From NCBI RefSeq assembly GCF_016862075.1, contig NZ_BOMG01000074.1, positions 18,726 through 82,725 of the forward strand: a DNA stretch of 64,000 nucleotides. The letters are read 5' to 3'. The position numbers were made by a program, and so were the translations under genes. The notes beneath the pieces were generated by a model. The model saw nothing but the letters and a program-made list of their open reading frames with translations, ran no database searches and was not told where the DNA came from. Shown in pieces: positions 40,217-48,873 of this stretch (its first letter is position 1; the number at the start of each line of letters is the position of its first letter). Source of the DNA: Actinoplanes couchii. Lineage in GTDB: Bacteria; Actinomycetota; Actinomycetes; Mycobacteriales; Micromonosporaceae.

Positions 40217-41250
40217 TCGCCGATGGGGTCTGTCGATGCCGGAAGGTCAGCGGCTGAAGCGGATCACCCGTACCGCGAAGGATCCGGTCAAGCTGCGATC
40301 GTGGTGCTGACGTCTGCCCAGGGCCAGCCCGCGGCGGACATCGCGTACCTGCTCAAGGCCACCGACGCCTACGTCCGTGATGTGATCCACGCGGTCCACG
40401 GCAGGGGCCTCCACGCGCAGGACCCAAAATGGAGAAGGGACACACCGAACAGGATAAGTGAGCAGACCCGCGACTGGATCTACGTGATAGCCCGGTGTGA
40501 CCCCCGGATCGCCACCGGCTGCGTCACCACGATCAGCATCGAGACCGTCCGGCGGATCCTGTACGAACAAGGGGTGAGCTGGCAGACGTCGTAGACGTGG
40601 AAGGGCGGCGACGATCCGGAGTTCGTCGCCGAGATGCGAGCGATCCTGGATCCCTACGACCACCCGCCCGCCGGCGGCCGCGTCGTCGGCGTCGGCGAGT
40701 TCGGACCCTCGAACCTGCAACCACCGGCCCGGCAATGCCTGGAAACCGCAGGGTAAGCCGGTCCGGCTGCGGGCCACCTACCACCGTGACCACGGGGTCC
40801 GGCACATTGTCGCCAGCCTCGACCTGGCCACCGGCAGAATCCAATTGCCGAATCCGGGACCGGACACGTTCGGGCGAGTTCCTCAACTTCCTCAAGAGCC
40901 TGCGACGGCGTTGGCCAGACGAAACGTTGCATCTGATCCTGGACAACTTCTCCCCTGATCCTGGACGACTTCTCCCCGCACAGACACCCGAGCATCCGGG
41001 CCTGGTGCGCCGCCAACGCCGTCGAACTGGTCTTCCTGCCGACCTACAGCTCCTGGCTGAACTGGATCGAGGCGAATTTCGCCGCCCTGCGCTACTTCGC
41101 CCTCAACGGCTCCGACCACCAGTCACACGCCGAACAGGACACCGCGATCGGCAACTACATCCGATGGCACAACCAGCGAGCCAAACCTAAAACCGGATAC
41201 GCGACTAAGTCCAAGATCCGCCACCCGGACTACCCCTTCAAGGCCTCATG
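40217..41250 (+). pseudogene. IS630-family transposase remnant
   Basis: Successive frames on the plus strand rebuild an IS630 transposase: MPEGQRLKRITRTAKDPVKL, then (after a shift near 40290) AIVVLTSAQGQPAADIAYLL and RDVIHAVHGRGLHA, then an in-frame TAG at 40592, TWKGGDDPEFVAEMRAIL, GEFGPSNLQPPARQ, a shifted VRHIVASLDLATGRI, and finally VELVFLPTYSSWLNWIEANF plus RWHNQRAK ending at 41250. At least three frameshifts, one stop and a 22-bp tandem duplication (40933-40976) make it inactive. The DDE residues are only partly kept (GEFGP, SSWLNWIEAN). Terminal inverted repeats could not be recognised. Confidence 0.82.
40933..40976. repeat. 22-bp tandem duplication inside the IS630 remnant
   Basis: CTGATCCTGGACAACTTCTC-CC (40933-40954) is repeated at 40955-40976 with one mismatch. 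Removing one copy restores the transposase frame into LILDDFSPHRHPSIRAWCAA. Confidence 0.9.
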
Positions 41251-41346
41251 ACGAGGCACTAACTGCTGGACACAACGAAGCGCCGGGCTGGCCCCTAGCG
41301 GATGTCCGGGCGGTTCTAGTTCGAGAGATAGTGAAACAATCCATCC

Positions 41347-42246
41347 GTGACTGAAGTTTGGCGACCGCTCGGTGTCGAGAGTGACGAAGAGATTGCCGAG
41401 TATGACGCTCTCCATGACGGGATCCCTGCTTGGATGGCTGTGCCGTACTGGGCTTGGGTGCGCGAAGCTCTGACAACGTTCCGAGGAGACGTATTCGGTG
41501 ACAGGGCAGCGATGCTTAACGTTACATTATGGGAATTTATGTGTCAGATGCTCAGAATTACCACGAGCAATCTGCGCATAAGTTTCGTCGATGCCAACGT
41601 CGGCGGCGACCAGCTGGACCGAGCGATCCAAACTCTCCAAGAGCATCACGGCCCGCTGCAGGTAGCTGATTTCCTCCTCGCTCACAGCAGGCAGGACGGC
41701 ATAGCGAAAACCCTCAGTCTCATCTTGGGGCTGAGTAAGTCCGCCTATGCGATCGGTGAACGCGCGGGTCGACCTGGCCTGATCCGCCGGGTGCCAATCG
41801 GTGTGCAAGTCGCCGCCGACTCGATAATGGGGCGCGCCGGACGGGCCGGAATGCGACTAGCCAAAGCCTGGGAGGAACTCTATGGGCTTACGCCGGACGC
41901 CAGTACGGCATACCGGTTGGCGATCCTAGCCGTGGAGGACGCCGCCGTGCCGGTTGTATCCCCTCAGAATTCGCGAGCGACGCTCGGAACGGTGTTGAAG
42001 CAGCTCGAAAATCAAGCTGGCTGGTCGCTGCCGATGCTCCGCGAGCACGACTCTGCACCGTCACTGCAAGTAGTCATCAATATGATGCGTCTGCTCTGGC
42101 ATGGGCAGCACGACCGCCACGGAGGGCAGCCCTCAGCTCCTGGTGATGTATCCATGGAGGAAGCCCAGGTGGCAGTAAACCTGGCAGTAACGCTGGTCGC
42201 GTGGTTCGACGCGGGCCTGGTCCGACGTGAGGTCGAAGTGAACTGA
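41347..42246 (+). CDS. hypothetical protein, possible HEPN/Abi_C-like domain
   Basis: A 299-residue soluble protein I cannot assign with certainty. Its C-terminal 100 residues (RATLGTVLKQLENQAGW, SLQVVINMMRLLWHGQHDRH, then EEAQVAVNLAVTLVAWFDAG) look like the helical Abi_C/HEPN-like layout in which an Arg-x-H pair near HGQHDRHGG would be catalytic. The N-terminal part (residues 50-200) is helical with no known motif. Base composition is clearly lower in GC than its neighbours (many AT-rich codons), and it lies directly beside an IS remnant, which points to horizontal acquisition. A defence or toxin role is inference only. Start GTG has a weak ribosome-binding site. Confidence 0.55.
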   Translation: MTEVWRPLGVESDEEIAEYDALHDGIPAWMAVPYWAWVREALTTFRGDVFGDRAAMLNVTLWEFMCQMLRITTSNLRISFVDANVGGDQLDRAIQTLQEHHGPLQVADFLLAHSRQDGIAKTLSLILGLSKSAYAIGERAGRPGLIRRVPIGVQVAADSIMGRAGRAGMRLAKAWEELYGLTPDASTAYRLAILAVEDAAVPVVSPQNSRATLGTVLKQLENQAGWSLPMLREHDSAPSLQVVINMMRLLWHGQHDRHGGQPSAPGDVSMEEAQVAVNLAVTLVAWFDAGLVRREVEVN

Positions 42247-42676
42247 GGCGCGGTCTACCCGCCTGCGGCTCTGCCGAGGGCGGCCTGCGGTCAGCCGTCA
42301 AGAACAGCGCCTCCGGCGGGCGCTCCGGGAAGAGGCTCCCGTCAGCACAGGGCGACCCGCATCAGGCTGTGACGGATCAGAGGTGGGAACACCTGGCGCC
42401 GTTGGTCCCGGGGCACTTGCGGCGCTCCCGAGTTTCCCAAACCTGAGTGATCCGATGGCCGGGCCGCGCTGGAGCTTCCCGTTCACCGCGAAGTTCGGTG
42501 TCTCCGGAGCCGCCTGCCGGTGGTTCTGGGGATGGTTCGGGCAGGTTGTTTCTCTCCGCTGCCGGTAGAGGAGGTGATGCCGGGTGAGGAGACGTGCTGG
42601 TGCCGGGCAGGCCCCGCCGGGCGTGGTGTGCGCTCGGCGGGGACGGCTCCGGGTATGGCTTCGGGGCGTGGTGGGG
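42247..42676. other. 430-bp gap without a recognised gene
   Basis: No convincing coding frame is seen on either strand. The right part holds a terminator-like hairpin for the pectinase gene; the left part returns to high GC after the lower-GC gene, suggesting the edge of an acquired segment near 42250. Confidence 0.5.
42612..42642 (-). terminator. hairpin terminator of the PL11 gene
   Basis: CCCCGCCGGGCG (42612-42623) pairs with CGCTCGGCGGGG (42631-42642) with one G-T pair and a 7-nt loop, 35 bp past the stop of the rhamnogalacturonan lyase gene. Confidence 0.6.
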
Positions 42677-44491
42677 TCAGGAGATGGCGAAGGACGGGTG
42701 CGGGGGCTGGTTGTAGGCGGTGTTCTGCCAGGCCACGGCCTCGCGGTACATCCTGTCCTGCATCAGGGACGCCCGCGAGATGCTCGTCGCGTCGGTGGTG
42801 GAGTAGATCCGTAGGGCCGTGTTGTTGGTGGTCGGCCAGATGACCTCCTCGCGCCAGTCGCCGAGGATGTCGGCCTGCAACGACGGGGTGGCCTTGGTGC
42901 CGTTGTTGGAGTGCACGCCGTCGGCGGTCAGCAGGCGGGTGTCGGCGCTGGTGCCGTACTTGTCGATGTGGGTGCCGTCGAGCAGTTCGCGCTGGGCGTC
43001 GCCGTCCCACCAGATGACGAAGTTGGCGCTGGACGGCTTGCGGCCGATGCTGGCGCCGCTGGTGTTGTAGAGGTTCGAGTACGCGCTGGACCAGGACTCC
43101 GCGCCGGGGCTGCCGGCGTAGATGTCGGCCGACACGCCACGGCCGTTGTCGCAGCCGCAGGTCGGGTTGGACCAGATGATCGCGCCGGTGCGGGCGTCGC
43201 CCATCCAGGCGGCCGGCTTGCTGGTGTTCTCGTTGACCTTGAAGACTTCCAGGCCGGCGCGGGACGGGATCAGATCACCGACGTGGTACGCGTCGCCGTG
43301 GCCCTGCCCGTTGGTCCACAGGCCGTAACCGTTGTCGTCGATGGCCATCGCGCCGTACATGATCTCGTCCTTGCCGTCGCTGTCGACGTCGGCGATGGAC
43401 AGCTGGTGGTTGCCCTGCCCGGTCCAGGCCGAACCGTTGGTGGACGAGCTGCTGTCGAACGTCCACTTGCGGGTCAGCGTGCCGTTGCGGAAGTCCCAGG
43501 CGGCCACGACCGAGCGGGTGTAGTAGCCACGGGCCATGATGATGCTCGGGTAGCTGCCGTTGATGTAGGCGGTACCGGCCAGGAACCGGTCGACCCGGTT
43601 GCCGTAGCTGTCACCCCACGACGAGACGGTGCCGCGGGCCGGGACGTAGTCGGCGGTGGCCATCGCCCTACCGGTCTGGCCGTTGAAGACGGTCAGGAAC
43701 TCGGGGCCGGACAGGATGTAACCGGACGAGTTGCGGTAGTCGGCGCTGGAGCTGCCGATCACCACGCCGGTGCCGTCGGTGCTGCCGTCGGCGGTCTTCA
43801 TGGCGACCTCGGCCTTGCCGTCGCCGTCGTAGTCGAAGACCTGGAACTGGGTGTAGTGCGCGCCGGCCCGGATGTTCTTCCCCAGGTTGATGCGCCACAG
43901 CCGGGTGCCGTTGAGCTTGTACGCGTCGATGTAGACCGGCCCGGTGTACCCGGACTGCGAGTTGTCCTTGGCGTTGGACGGATCCCACTTGAGCACGATC
44001 TCGTAGGAGCCGTCGCCGTCCAGGTCACCGACCGAGGCGTCGTTGGCGGAGTACGTGTAGGCGACCCCGTCCGGGGTGGTCCCGCCGGCCGGGATCTGGA
44101 TCGGCACGTCCTGGTACGCGGCGGCCAGCGCGACCGTCGGGGTGGCCGCGGCCAGGGTCTCGACGCCGCCGGTGACCGGGCGGACGGTGTAGGCCGCGCC
44201 GGCGGCCGCACCGCTGTCGGTGAAGTTGGTGGTGCCGGTGACGCCGATCCGGGCGCCGTCGCGGTAGACGGCGTAGGTGGTTCCGGCCGGGTCGGCGTCG
44301 AGCAGCCGCCAGGACAGGAAGTTGCCGCCGCCGGTGCGCAGGCTGATCAGCCCGCGGTCGAGGTTCTCGGTGTTGGTGGTCGAGGTGGGGTCGGCTGCTG
44401 CCGCGGGGGCGGTGTCGGTGGGGATGCCGACGACGGCCACCGACACCGCGGCGACCGCCGCGACGAACCCGGTGAGCACTCTGCTGGACAT
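42677..44491 (-). CDS. secreted rhamnogalacturonan lyase, family PL11
   Basis: A 604-residue secreted pectin-degrading enzyme. Signal peptide about 1-35; an N-terminal fibronectin-like part (ENLDRGLISLRTGGGNFLSW followed by RLL); then an eight-bladed propeller with repeated calcium-binding loops such as DLDGDGSYEIVLKWDPSNAK, DYDGDGKAEVAMKTADG and DVDSDGKDEIMYG, diagnostic of the PL11 (YesW/YesX) family. It cleaves the rhamnose-galacturonate backbone of pectin by beta-elimination, probably as an endo-enzyme given secretion. Start ATG (MSSRVLTG). A perfect TGAAAGCTTTCA palindrome lies 44 bp upstream. Confidence 0.92.
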   Translation of the reverse strand: MSSRVLTGFVAAVAAVSVAVVGIPTDTAPAAAADPTSTTNTENLDRGLISLRTGGGNFLSWRLLDADPAGTTYAVYRDGARIGVTGTTNFTDSGAAAGAAYTVRPVTGGVETLAAATPTVALAAAYQDVPIQIPAGGTTPDGVAYTYSANDASVGDLDGDGSYEIVLKWDPSNAKDNSQSGYTGPVYIDAYKLNGTRLWRINLGKNIRAGAHYTQFQVFDYDGDGKAEVAMKTADGSTDGTGVVIGSSSADYRNSSGYILSGPEFLTVFNGQTGRAMATADYVPARGTVSSWGDSYGNRVDRFLAGTAYINGSYPSIIMARGYYTRSVVAAWDFRNGTLTRKWTFDSSSSTNGSAWTGQGNHQLSIADVDSDGKDEIMYGAMAIDDNGYGLWTNGQGHGDAYHVGDLIPSRAGLEVFKVNENTSKPAAWMGDARTGAIIWSNPTCGCDNGRGVSADIYAGSPGAESWSSAYSNLYNTSGASIGRKPSSANFVIWWDGDAQRELLDGTHIDKYGTSADTRLLTADGVHSNNGTKATPSLQADILGDWREEVIWPTTNNTALRIYSTTDATSISRASLMQDRMYREAVAWQNTAYNQPPHPSFAIS

Positions 44492-44534
44492 GGGGGATCC
44501 CAACGTGAGGACGGGGACTGGGGATCCGGGCGAT

Positions 44535-44546
44535 TGAAAGCTTTCA
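44535..44546. promoter_or_regulatory. palindromic operator upstream of the PL11 gene
   Basis: TGAAAGCTTTCA is a perfect 12-bp palindrome inside AT-rich sequence (ATTGAAAGCTTTCATTAT), 44 bp before the start codon, resembling LacI-family catabolic operators. No LacI gene is present in the window. Confidence 0.6.
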
Positions 44547-44595
44547 TTATCGAGTTGTGGTTAACCGGCTCGTAACATCGCCCGGGAAGCCGATG

Positions 44596-46317
44596 CTATC
44601 GATGCGATTCGATGACTGCAAGGAGTCGCGCGTAGGCGCCCCCGTGGGCGGCCAGGTCGGCATGGCTGCCCTGCTCCCGGATCCGGCCCCGGTCCAGGAC
44701 GACGACCAGGTCGGCGGTCGCGGCCTGGGTGAACCGGTGCGCCACGATGATCGCGGTCCGCCCCCGGATCACCGCCCGGACCGCGTCGTCCAGCCCTCCC
44801 CCGGCGCCGCCGTGCGCGGTGGCCTCGTCCAGCACCACCACCGGCGGGTCGGCGAGCAGCACCCGGGCCAGGGCGATCTGCTGGATCCGGGCGTCGTCCA
44901 GGTCGTGCCCGAGGACGGTGTCCAGGCCGTCCGGCAGGTCCCGGGTCCACTCCGCGCCGACCGTGTCGAGGGCCGCGAGCAGCGCGTCGTCGGTGGCGTC
45001 CGGGGCGGCGAGGCGCAGATTGCCCGCCAGGGTTCCGGTGAACAGGTGGGTGTCCTGGGTGACCAGCAGGACCGCCCGGCGGCCCCGATGGCCGGCCTCG
45101 GTGGCGGGCACACCGCCGATCAGCACCTCGCCGCCGGCCGGGGCGAACACTCCGGCGACGAGCTGGGCCAGAGTGGACTTGCCGGAGCCGGAGACTCCGG
45201 CCAGCACGGTGACCGTTCCGGCCGGGATGTCCAGATCGATCCCGGACAGGGCGGCCGGCGTGCCCGGGCGGTAGTGGTGGGTCAGGGCGTGGATCCGGAC
45301 GGACCGGCCGTCGACGTCGCGGCGCGGGGCGCGGTCGGCACCGGCGAGCAGGACGCCGACGAGCCGGCCGAGGCCCGCGGCGGCACGCTGCAGATCGTCG
45401 AGGCTGGACAGCAGGGCCGCGATCGGGCTGAACAGCCGGTGGAAGAACAGGGCGGCGGCGGTGACCGAGCCGACCGAGAGACCGGCCGTGGTGGCCTGCC
45501 AGTATCCGGCGGACAGCACGGCGGCCAGCCCCAGGAACTCGGCCGTGTTCAGGCCCGCGTTGAACCGGTTGCGGGCCCGGGTGGCCTCCCGGGCGGTCTC
45601 GACGGCGGCCAGGCTGCGGGTGGCGATCAGGTCCAGGCGTTCCCGCCGGCGGCTGTGGGCGATCACGGTGGCGGCGCCGGAGACGGTCTCGATGATGGCC
45701 TGACCACGATCGGACTCCTGCCGGCGCAACCGGCGGTACAGCGGGCGGGACCGGCGCAGGAACCGGACCGTCGTCCACACCTGCACCGGCACCGCCACCA
45801 GGGCGGCGAGCGCCAGCCACGGGTCGAGTGCGGCCAGCCCGGCGAAGGTCAGGGTGATCGTGAACGCGCCCTGCACGAAACGGGGCAGCACTCCGGAGAC
45901 GGCCGCGGTGATCGCCTCGACGTCGCCGGTGACGCGGGAGACGACGTCCGACGTTCCGGCGTCCTCGACGGTGCCCTGGTCCAGGCGTACCGCCGCGTCG
46001 AAGATCTCCTCGCGGAGCGCGGCGAGCACCTGCTGCAGGCAGCGGACCAGGAGCAGACCGCCCTGGCGGAGCAGCAGCGCGGAGACCAGCCCGGCCGCGG
46101 CGACCGCTCCGGACCAGGCGGCGATCCTGCCGGGACCTGCTCCGGCGAGGACCGCGTCCACGATCCGCCCCAGCGCCGGTGGCATCAGCAGCGCCGCCGC
46201 CGAGCCCGCGAGCAGCAGAAACGTGATCAGGGCGAGCAGTCGCCACCGCGGGCGCAGCAGACCGGCCAGGTGTCGCCGGCTCTGCCGGGCGTCCGCCACC
46301 GGAAGGGTGTGGCTCAT
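44596..46317 (-). CDS. ABC transporter, fused permease-ATPase (second half of a heterodimeric pair)
   Basis: A 573-residue half-transporter: six membrane helices (about 20-300) and a nucleotide-binding domain with Walker A GVSGSGKST, Q-loop VTQDTHLF, Walker B VVVLDEATA and switch histidine IVAHR. The signature motif is degenerate: where LSGGQ is expected the sequence is LDDARIQQ, a known pattern in one subunit of heterodimeric exporters. It begins with a 4-bp overlap (ATGA) after the truncated partner gene. Iron-siderophore (IrtAB-like) or peptide transport is suggested by the neighbourhood. Because its partner and promoter appear to be deleted, it may not be functional. Confidence 0.85.
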   Translation of the reverse strand: MSHTLPVADARQSRRHLAGLLRPRWRLLALITFLLLAGSAAALLMPPALGRIVDAVLAGAGPGRIAAWSGAVAAAGLVSALLLRQGGLLLVRCLQQVLAALREEIFDAAVRLDQGTVEDAGTSDVVSRVTGDVEAITAAVSGVLPRFVQGAFTITLTFAGLAALDPWLALAALVAVPVQVWTTVRFLRRSRPLYRRLRRQESDRGQAIIETVSGAATVIAHSRRRERLDLIATRSLAAVETAREATRARNRFNAGLNTAEFLGLAAVLSAGYWQATTAGLSVGSVTAAALFFHRLFSPIAALLSSLDDLQRAAAGLGRLVGVLLAGADRAPRRDVDGRSVRIHALTHHYRPGTPAALSGIDLDIPAGTVTVLAGVSGSGKSTLAQLVAGVFAPAGGEVLIGGVPATEAGHRGRRAVLLVTQDTHLFTGTLAGNLRLAAPDATDDALLAALDTVGAEWTRDLPDGLDTVLGHDLDDARIQQIALARVLLADPPVVVLDEATAHGGAGGGLDDAVRAVIRGRTAIIVAHRFTQAATADLVVVLDRGRIREQGSHADLAAHGGAYARLLAVIESHR

Positions 46318-46662
46318 CGGGTCACCTCGTGGCAGGCGGCCAGCAGCACCGGGCTGGAAGTGATCACGACGATGGTGCGGCCCAGGTCCCGCAGCCCCTG
46401 GGCGACGCGCTGTTCGGTCAGCGGATCGAGGGCGGTGGTCGGCTCGTCGAGGACGATCACCTCGGCCGGGTCGTGCAGGGCGCGGGCCAGCAGCACCCGC
46501 TGACACTGGCCACCGGAGAGCCGCCGCCCACCCTCACCCAGCTGCACGTCCGGCGAGCCCGGGCGCGCGCCGGATGAGCCGGGGTGCGCGCCGGGTGAGC
46601 CGAGGTGCTCGATCACGTCGTCCAGGGCGACCGCGCGCAGGATCCGCTCGTCCCAGTCGCTG
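46314..46662 (-). pseudogene. 3' fragment of the partner ABC half-transporter
   Basis: The last 115 or so codons of an ABC half-transporter remain: WDERILRAVALDDVIEHLG, then LGEGGRRLSGGQCQRVLLAR with an intact signature, Walker B VIVLDEPTTALD and ITSSPVLLAACH. All membrane helices and the Walker A region are gone. A small Gly/Pro/Ser-rich insertion (SPGAHPGSSGARPGSPD) precedes the signature. The stop overlaps the start of the intact second half-transporter (ATGA). The break point is near 46662, directly against the head-to-head FepC-like fragment. Confidence 0.75.
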
Positions 46663-46663
46663 C

Positions 46664-47317
46664 CGGATCCTGCCGTACCGCGCGGGCAGCATCCTGCTCG
46701 ACGGCCGGGAGATCTCCGGCGTCCCCACGAGACAACTCGCCACCCGGCTCGGGCTGCTGCCGCAGTCGTCGATCGCGCCGGACGGGATCCGGGTGGCCGA
46801 CCTGGTCGCCCGCGGCCGGTACCCGCACCAGGGCCGATTCGACCGCTGGTCCCGCGACGACGAACGGATCGTCGCCGAGGCGATGGCCGCGACCGGCGTC
46901 ACCGCACTGTCCGGCCGGCCGGTCGACGAACTCTCCGGCGGTCAGCGGCAGCGGGTCTGGGTGGCGATGGTCCTCGCCCAGCAGACACCCACACTCCTGC
47001 TGGACGAGCCGACGACCTTTCTGGACATCACCCATCAGTACGGGTTGCTGGAGCTGTTCGGGAAGCTGCGCCGTTCGATGGGGCGCACCGTCGTGGTGGT
47101 GCTGCACGACCTCAACCAGGCCGCCCGCTACGCCTCCCACCTGATCGTGATGAAGGACGGCGCCGTGGTGACCGCGGGCCCACCAGCCGCGGTGATCACC
47201 GAAGAGCTGATCGACAAGGTCTACGAACTCCCGTGCCGCGTACTCCCCGACCCGGAGACCGGCGCCCCGATGGTCATCCCCCGGGCCGGCCTCGGGGGTG
47301 CGGGCTCGGGGCGGTGA
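46664..47317 (+). pseudogene. 5'-truncated siderophore ABC ATPase (FepC/FhuC type)
   Basis: About 217 codons of a FepC-type ATPase: RILPYRAGSILLDGREISGV, LGLLPQSSIAPDGIRVADLV followed by ARGRYPHQ, signature LSGGQRQRVWVAM, Walker B TLLLDEPTTFLDI, switch region VVVVLHDLNQAARYA and the normal family C-terminus. The first 55-60 residues, including Walker A (GPNGCGKST in relatives), are missing, so it cannot bind ATP normally. GGATCC occurs twice at the junction (46640-46645 and 46664-46669). Its 3' end overlaps the convergent acyltransferase gene by 97 bp. It would have been the natural ATPase for the nearby siderophore permeases. Confidence 0.78.
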
Positions 47318-48864
47318 ACACCCCGGGGGCGGTAGCCCAGGTCGTCGGCGGTGCCGGTCAGGTCGGCCAGCAGCCAGATGGTGGCCAGCCACATCTCGGT
47401 GCCCTGCAGGCCCGGCGGGGTGCGGGACGGGTGGAAGCCGAAGCCCTGGCCCGGGACTCGATGCTTGACGGCGTCGTTCAGCAACGTCGCGGCCAGGGCC
47501 TCGGCCTCGGCGGCCCGGTAGCCGGTGTGCCGGGTCAGCCAGAGCGGGTGGGCGATGTCCAGGATGTTGCAGGCGTTCTGCCGGTCGGGGCGGATCACCC
47601 GGGGATCGCGGGCATGCGCCAGAACCGTGTCGATCACCCGCTCCGGGTACGGCAACGGGATCCCGAACTGGGCGAACGTGCCCCGGGAGGCACGGTAGAA
47701 GCCGTTCACGATCTGCAGCCGGCCGTCCGGCAGCGACGGGGCGCCCCACATGCCGGTAGCCGGGTCGGCGTTCAGCAGCAACCAGCCGAACAGTTCCTCG
47801 GCACCGTCCCCGTTCCGGTGCAGGGCGGTGCCGAGGATGTCCACCCAGTGCCCGGCGTGCCACGCCCGGTCTCCCCACGGCAGTGCCGTCAGTTCGGCGG
47901 GGAGGTCCGCCTCCAGCAGCCGGATCCGGTGCGGGAGCGCACTGCCGAGCAGGTCGAGCGCGTAGCCCACGGCCAGCACGTGGTAGCCGGCGTCCGGATC
48001 GGTGAACCCCGGCCCGGCAGTGGTCTGGGTACCGTCCGGGCCGAGCGTGCCGATCAGTCCCGTCTCCGGGTCCTGCCAGTCGCGGAGCCGGTGCCGCTGC
48101 AGGTCGGCGGGCAGTTGCGGTGGTGCGGTCCCGAGCAGCAGGTCGGCGATCTCGACGGCGTCGCACTGGGCCCGGATCGTGCGCGCGGCCCCGGGACGGT
48201 CCACGAAGAACTCGCCGTCGAAGCACCGGTCCAGAACCGGCACCGCGTCCGCCCGGACCGCGTCGGCGAAGGCCGCCGGCCCGCCCCGGGCCGGGCCTGG
48301 CTGCTCGCGCGGGACGCGCCATTTCAGGACGCGGGCCGGGTTGCCGCCGACCACCGCGCCGGACGGCACGTCCCTGGTCACCACCGCGCCGGCCGCCAGC
48401 ACCGCCTTGTCGCCGACCGTCACACCGTCGAGGACCACCACGTGCGAGCCGATCCACACGTCGTCGCCGATCCGGATGCCCTTGCTGGTGAGCGGCTGCC
48501 GGAACACCTCCACGTCCGGGTCGGCCATCACATGGTTGAAGCCGAGCAGTGACGTGTGGGCGCCGATCCGGACCGCGTCACCGATCTCGACCCGGCCCCG
48601 GACCACGGTGTAGACGTTGATCGAACAGTCCCGGCCGGCCCGCACGGAACCGGTCGTGTACACCCCGGCCGCCACGTAGGTGCGCGGGCCCAGGACTAGT
48701 TCGTCGTTGTGCACCGACGCCTTCTCGGAGACGAAACAGCCGTCCGCGACGTCGTGGCCGGGCCGGGCGTTCAGCTCACCCCGCACCGCATGCTGCCGGT
48801 CCTGCTCCTCCTCACTCGCCACACTCCAGAAATCCCACGGCGAGTAATCGAAGTCCGTCCCCAT
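47221..48864 (-). CDS. two-domain protein: left-handed beta-helix acyltransferase fused to an alpha/alpha-toroid domain
   Basis: A 547-residue fusion. Residues about 35-195 are a hexapeptide-repeat acyltransferase (VRGRVEIGDAVRIGAHTSLL, GIRIGDDVWIGSHVVVLDGV, VLAAGAVVTRDVPSGAVVGG followed by NPARV). Residues about 215-520 are helical and resemble alpha/alpha-toroid proteins (HAGHWVDILGTALHRNGDGA, GFYRASRGTFAQFG, IWLLADLTGTADDLGYRP). Start ATG lies 9 bp after the siderophore-flavoreductase stop, so it is the last gene of the iron-regulated operon; siderophore or surface glycan acylation is inferred. The final 25-30 codons overlap the FepC fragment and look like read-through. Confidence 0.78.
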   Translation of the reverse strand: MGTDFDYSPWDFWSVASEEEQDRQHAVRGELNARPGHDVADGCFVSEKASVHNDELVLGPRTYVAAGVYTTGSVRAGRDCSINVYTVVRGRVEIGDAVRIGAHTSLLGFNHVMADPDVEVFRQPLTSKGIRIGDDVWIGSHVVVLDGVTVGDKAVLAAGAVVTRDVPSGAVVGGNPARVLKWRVPREQPGPARGGPAAFADAVRADAVPVLDRCFDGEFFVDRPGAARTIRAQCDAVEIADLLLGTAPPQLPADLQRHRLRDWQDPETGLIGTLGPDGTQTTAGPGFTDPDAGYHVLAVGYALDLLGSALPHRIRLLEADLPAELTALPWGDRAWHAGHWVDILGTALHRNGDGAEELFGWLLLNADPATGMWGAPSLPDGRLQIVNGFYRASRGTFAQFGIPLPYPERVIDTVLAHARDPRVIRPDRQNACNILDIAHPLWLTRHTGYRAAEAEALAATLLNDAVKHRVPGQGFGFHPSRTPPGLQGTEMWLATIWLLADLTGTADDLGYRPRGVHRPEPAPPRPARGMTIGAPVSGSGSTRHGSS

Positions 48865-48873
48865 GAAAACACC

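Noticed and set aside
42298..42568. Small overlapping frames in the gap before the PL11 gene
   Set aside because: Both strands are open only because of GC bias; no ribosome-binding site or conserved pattern was seen.
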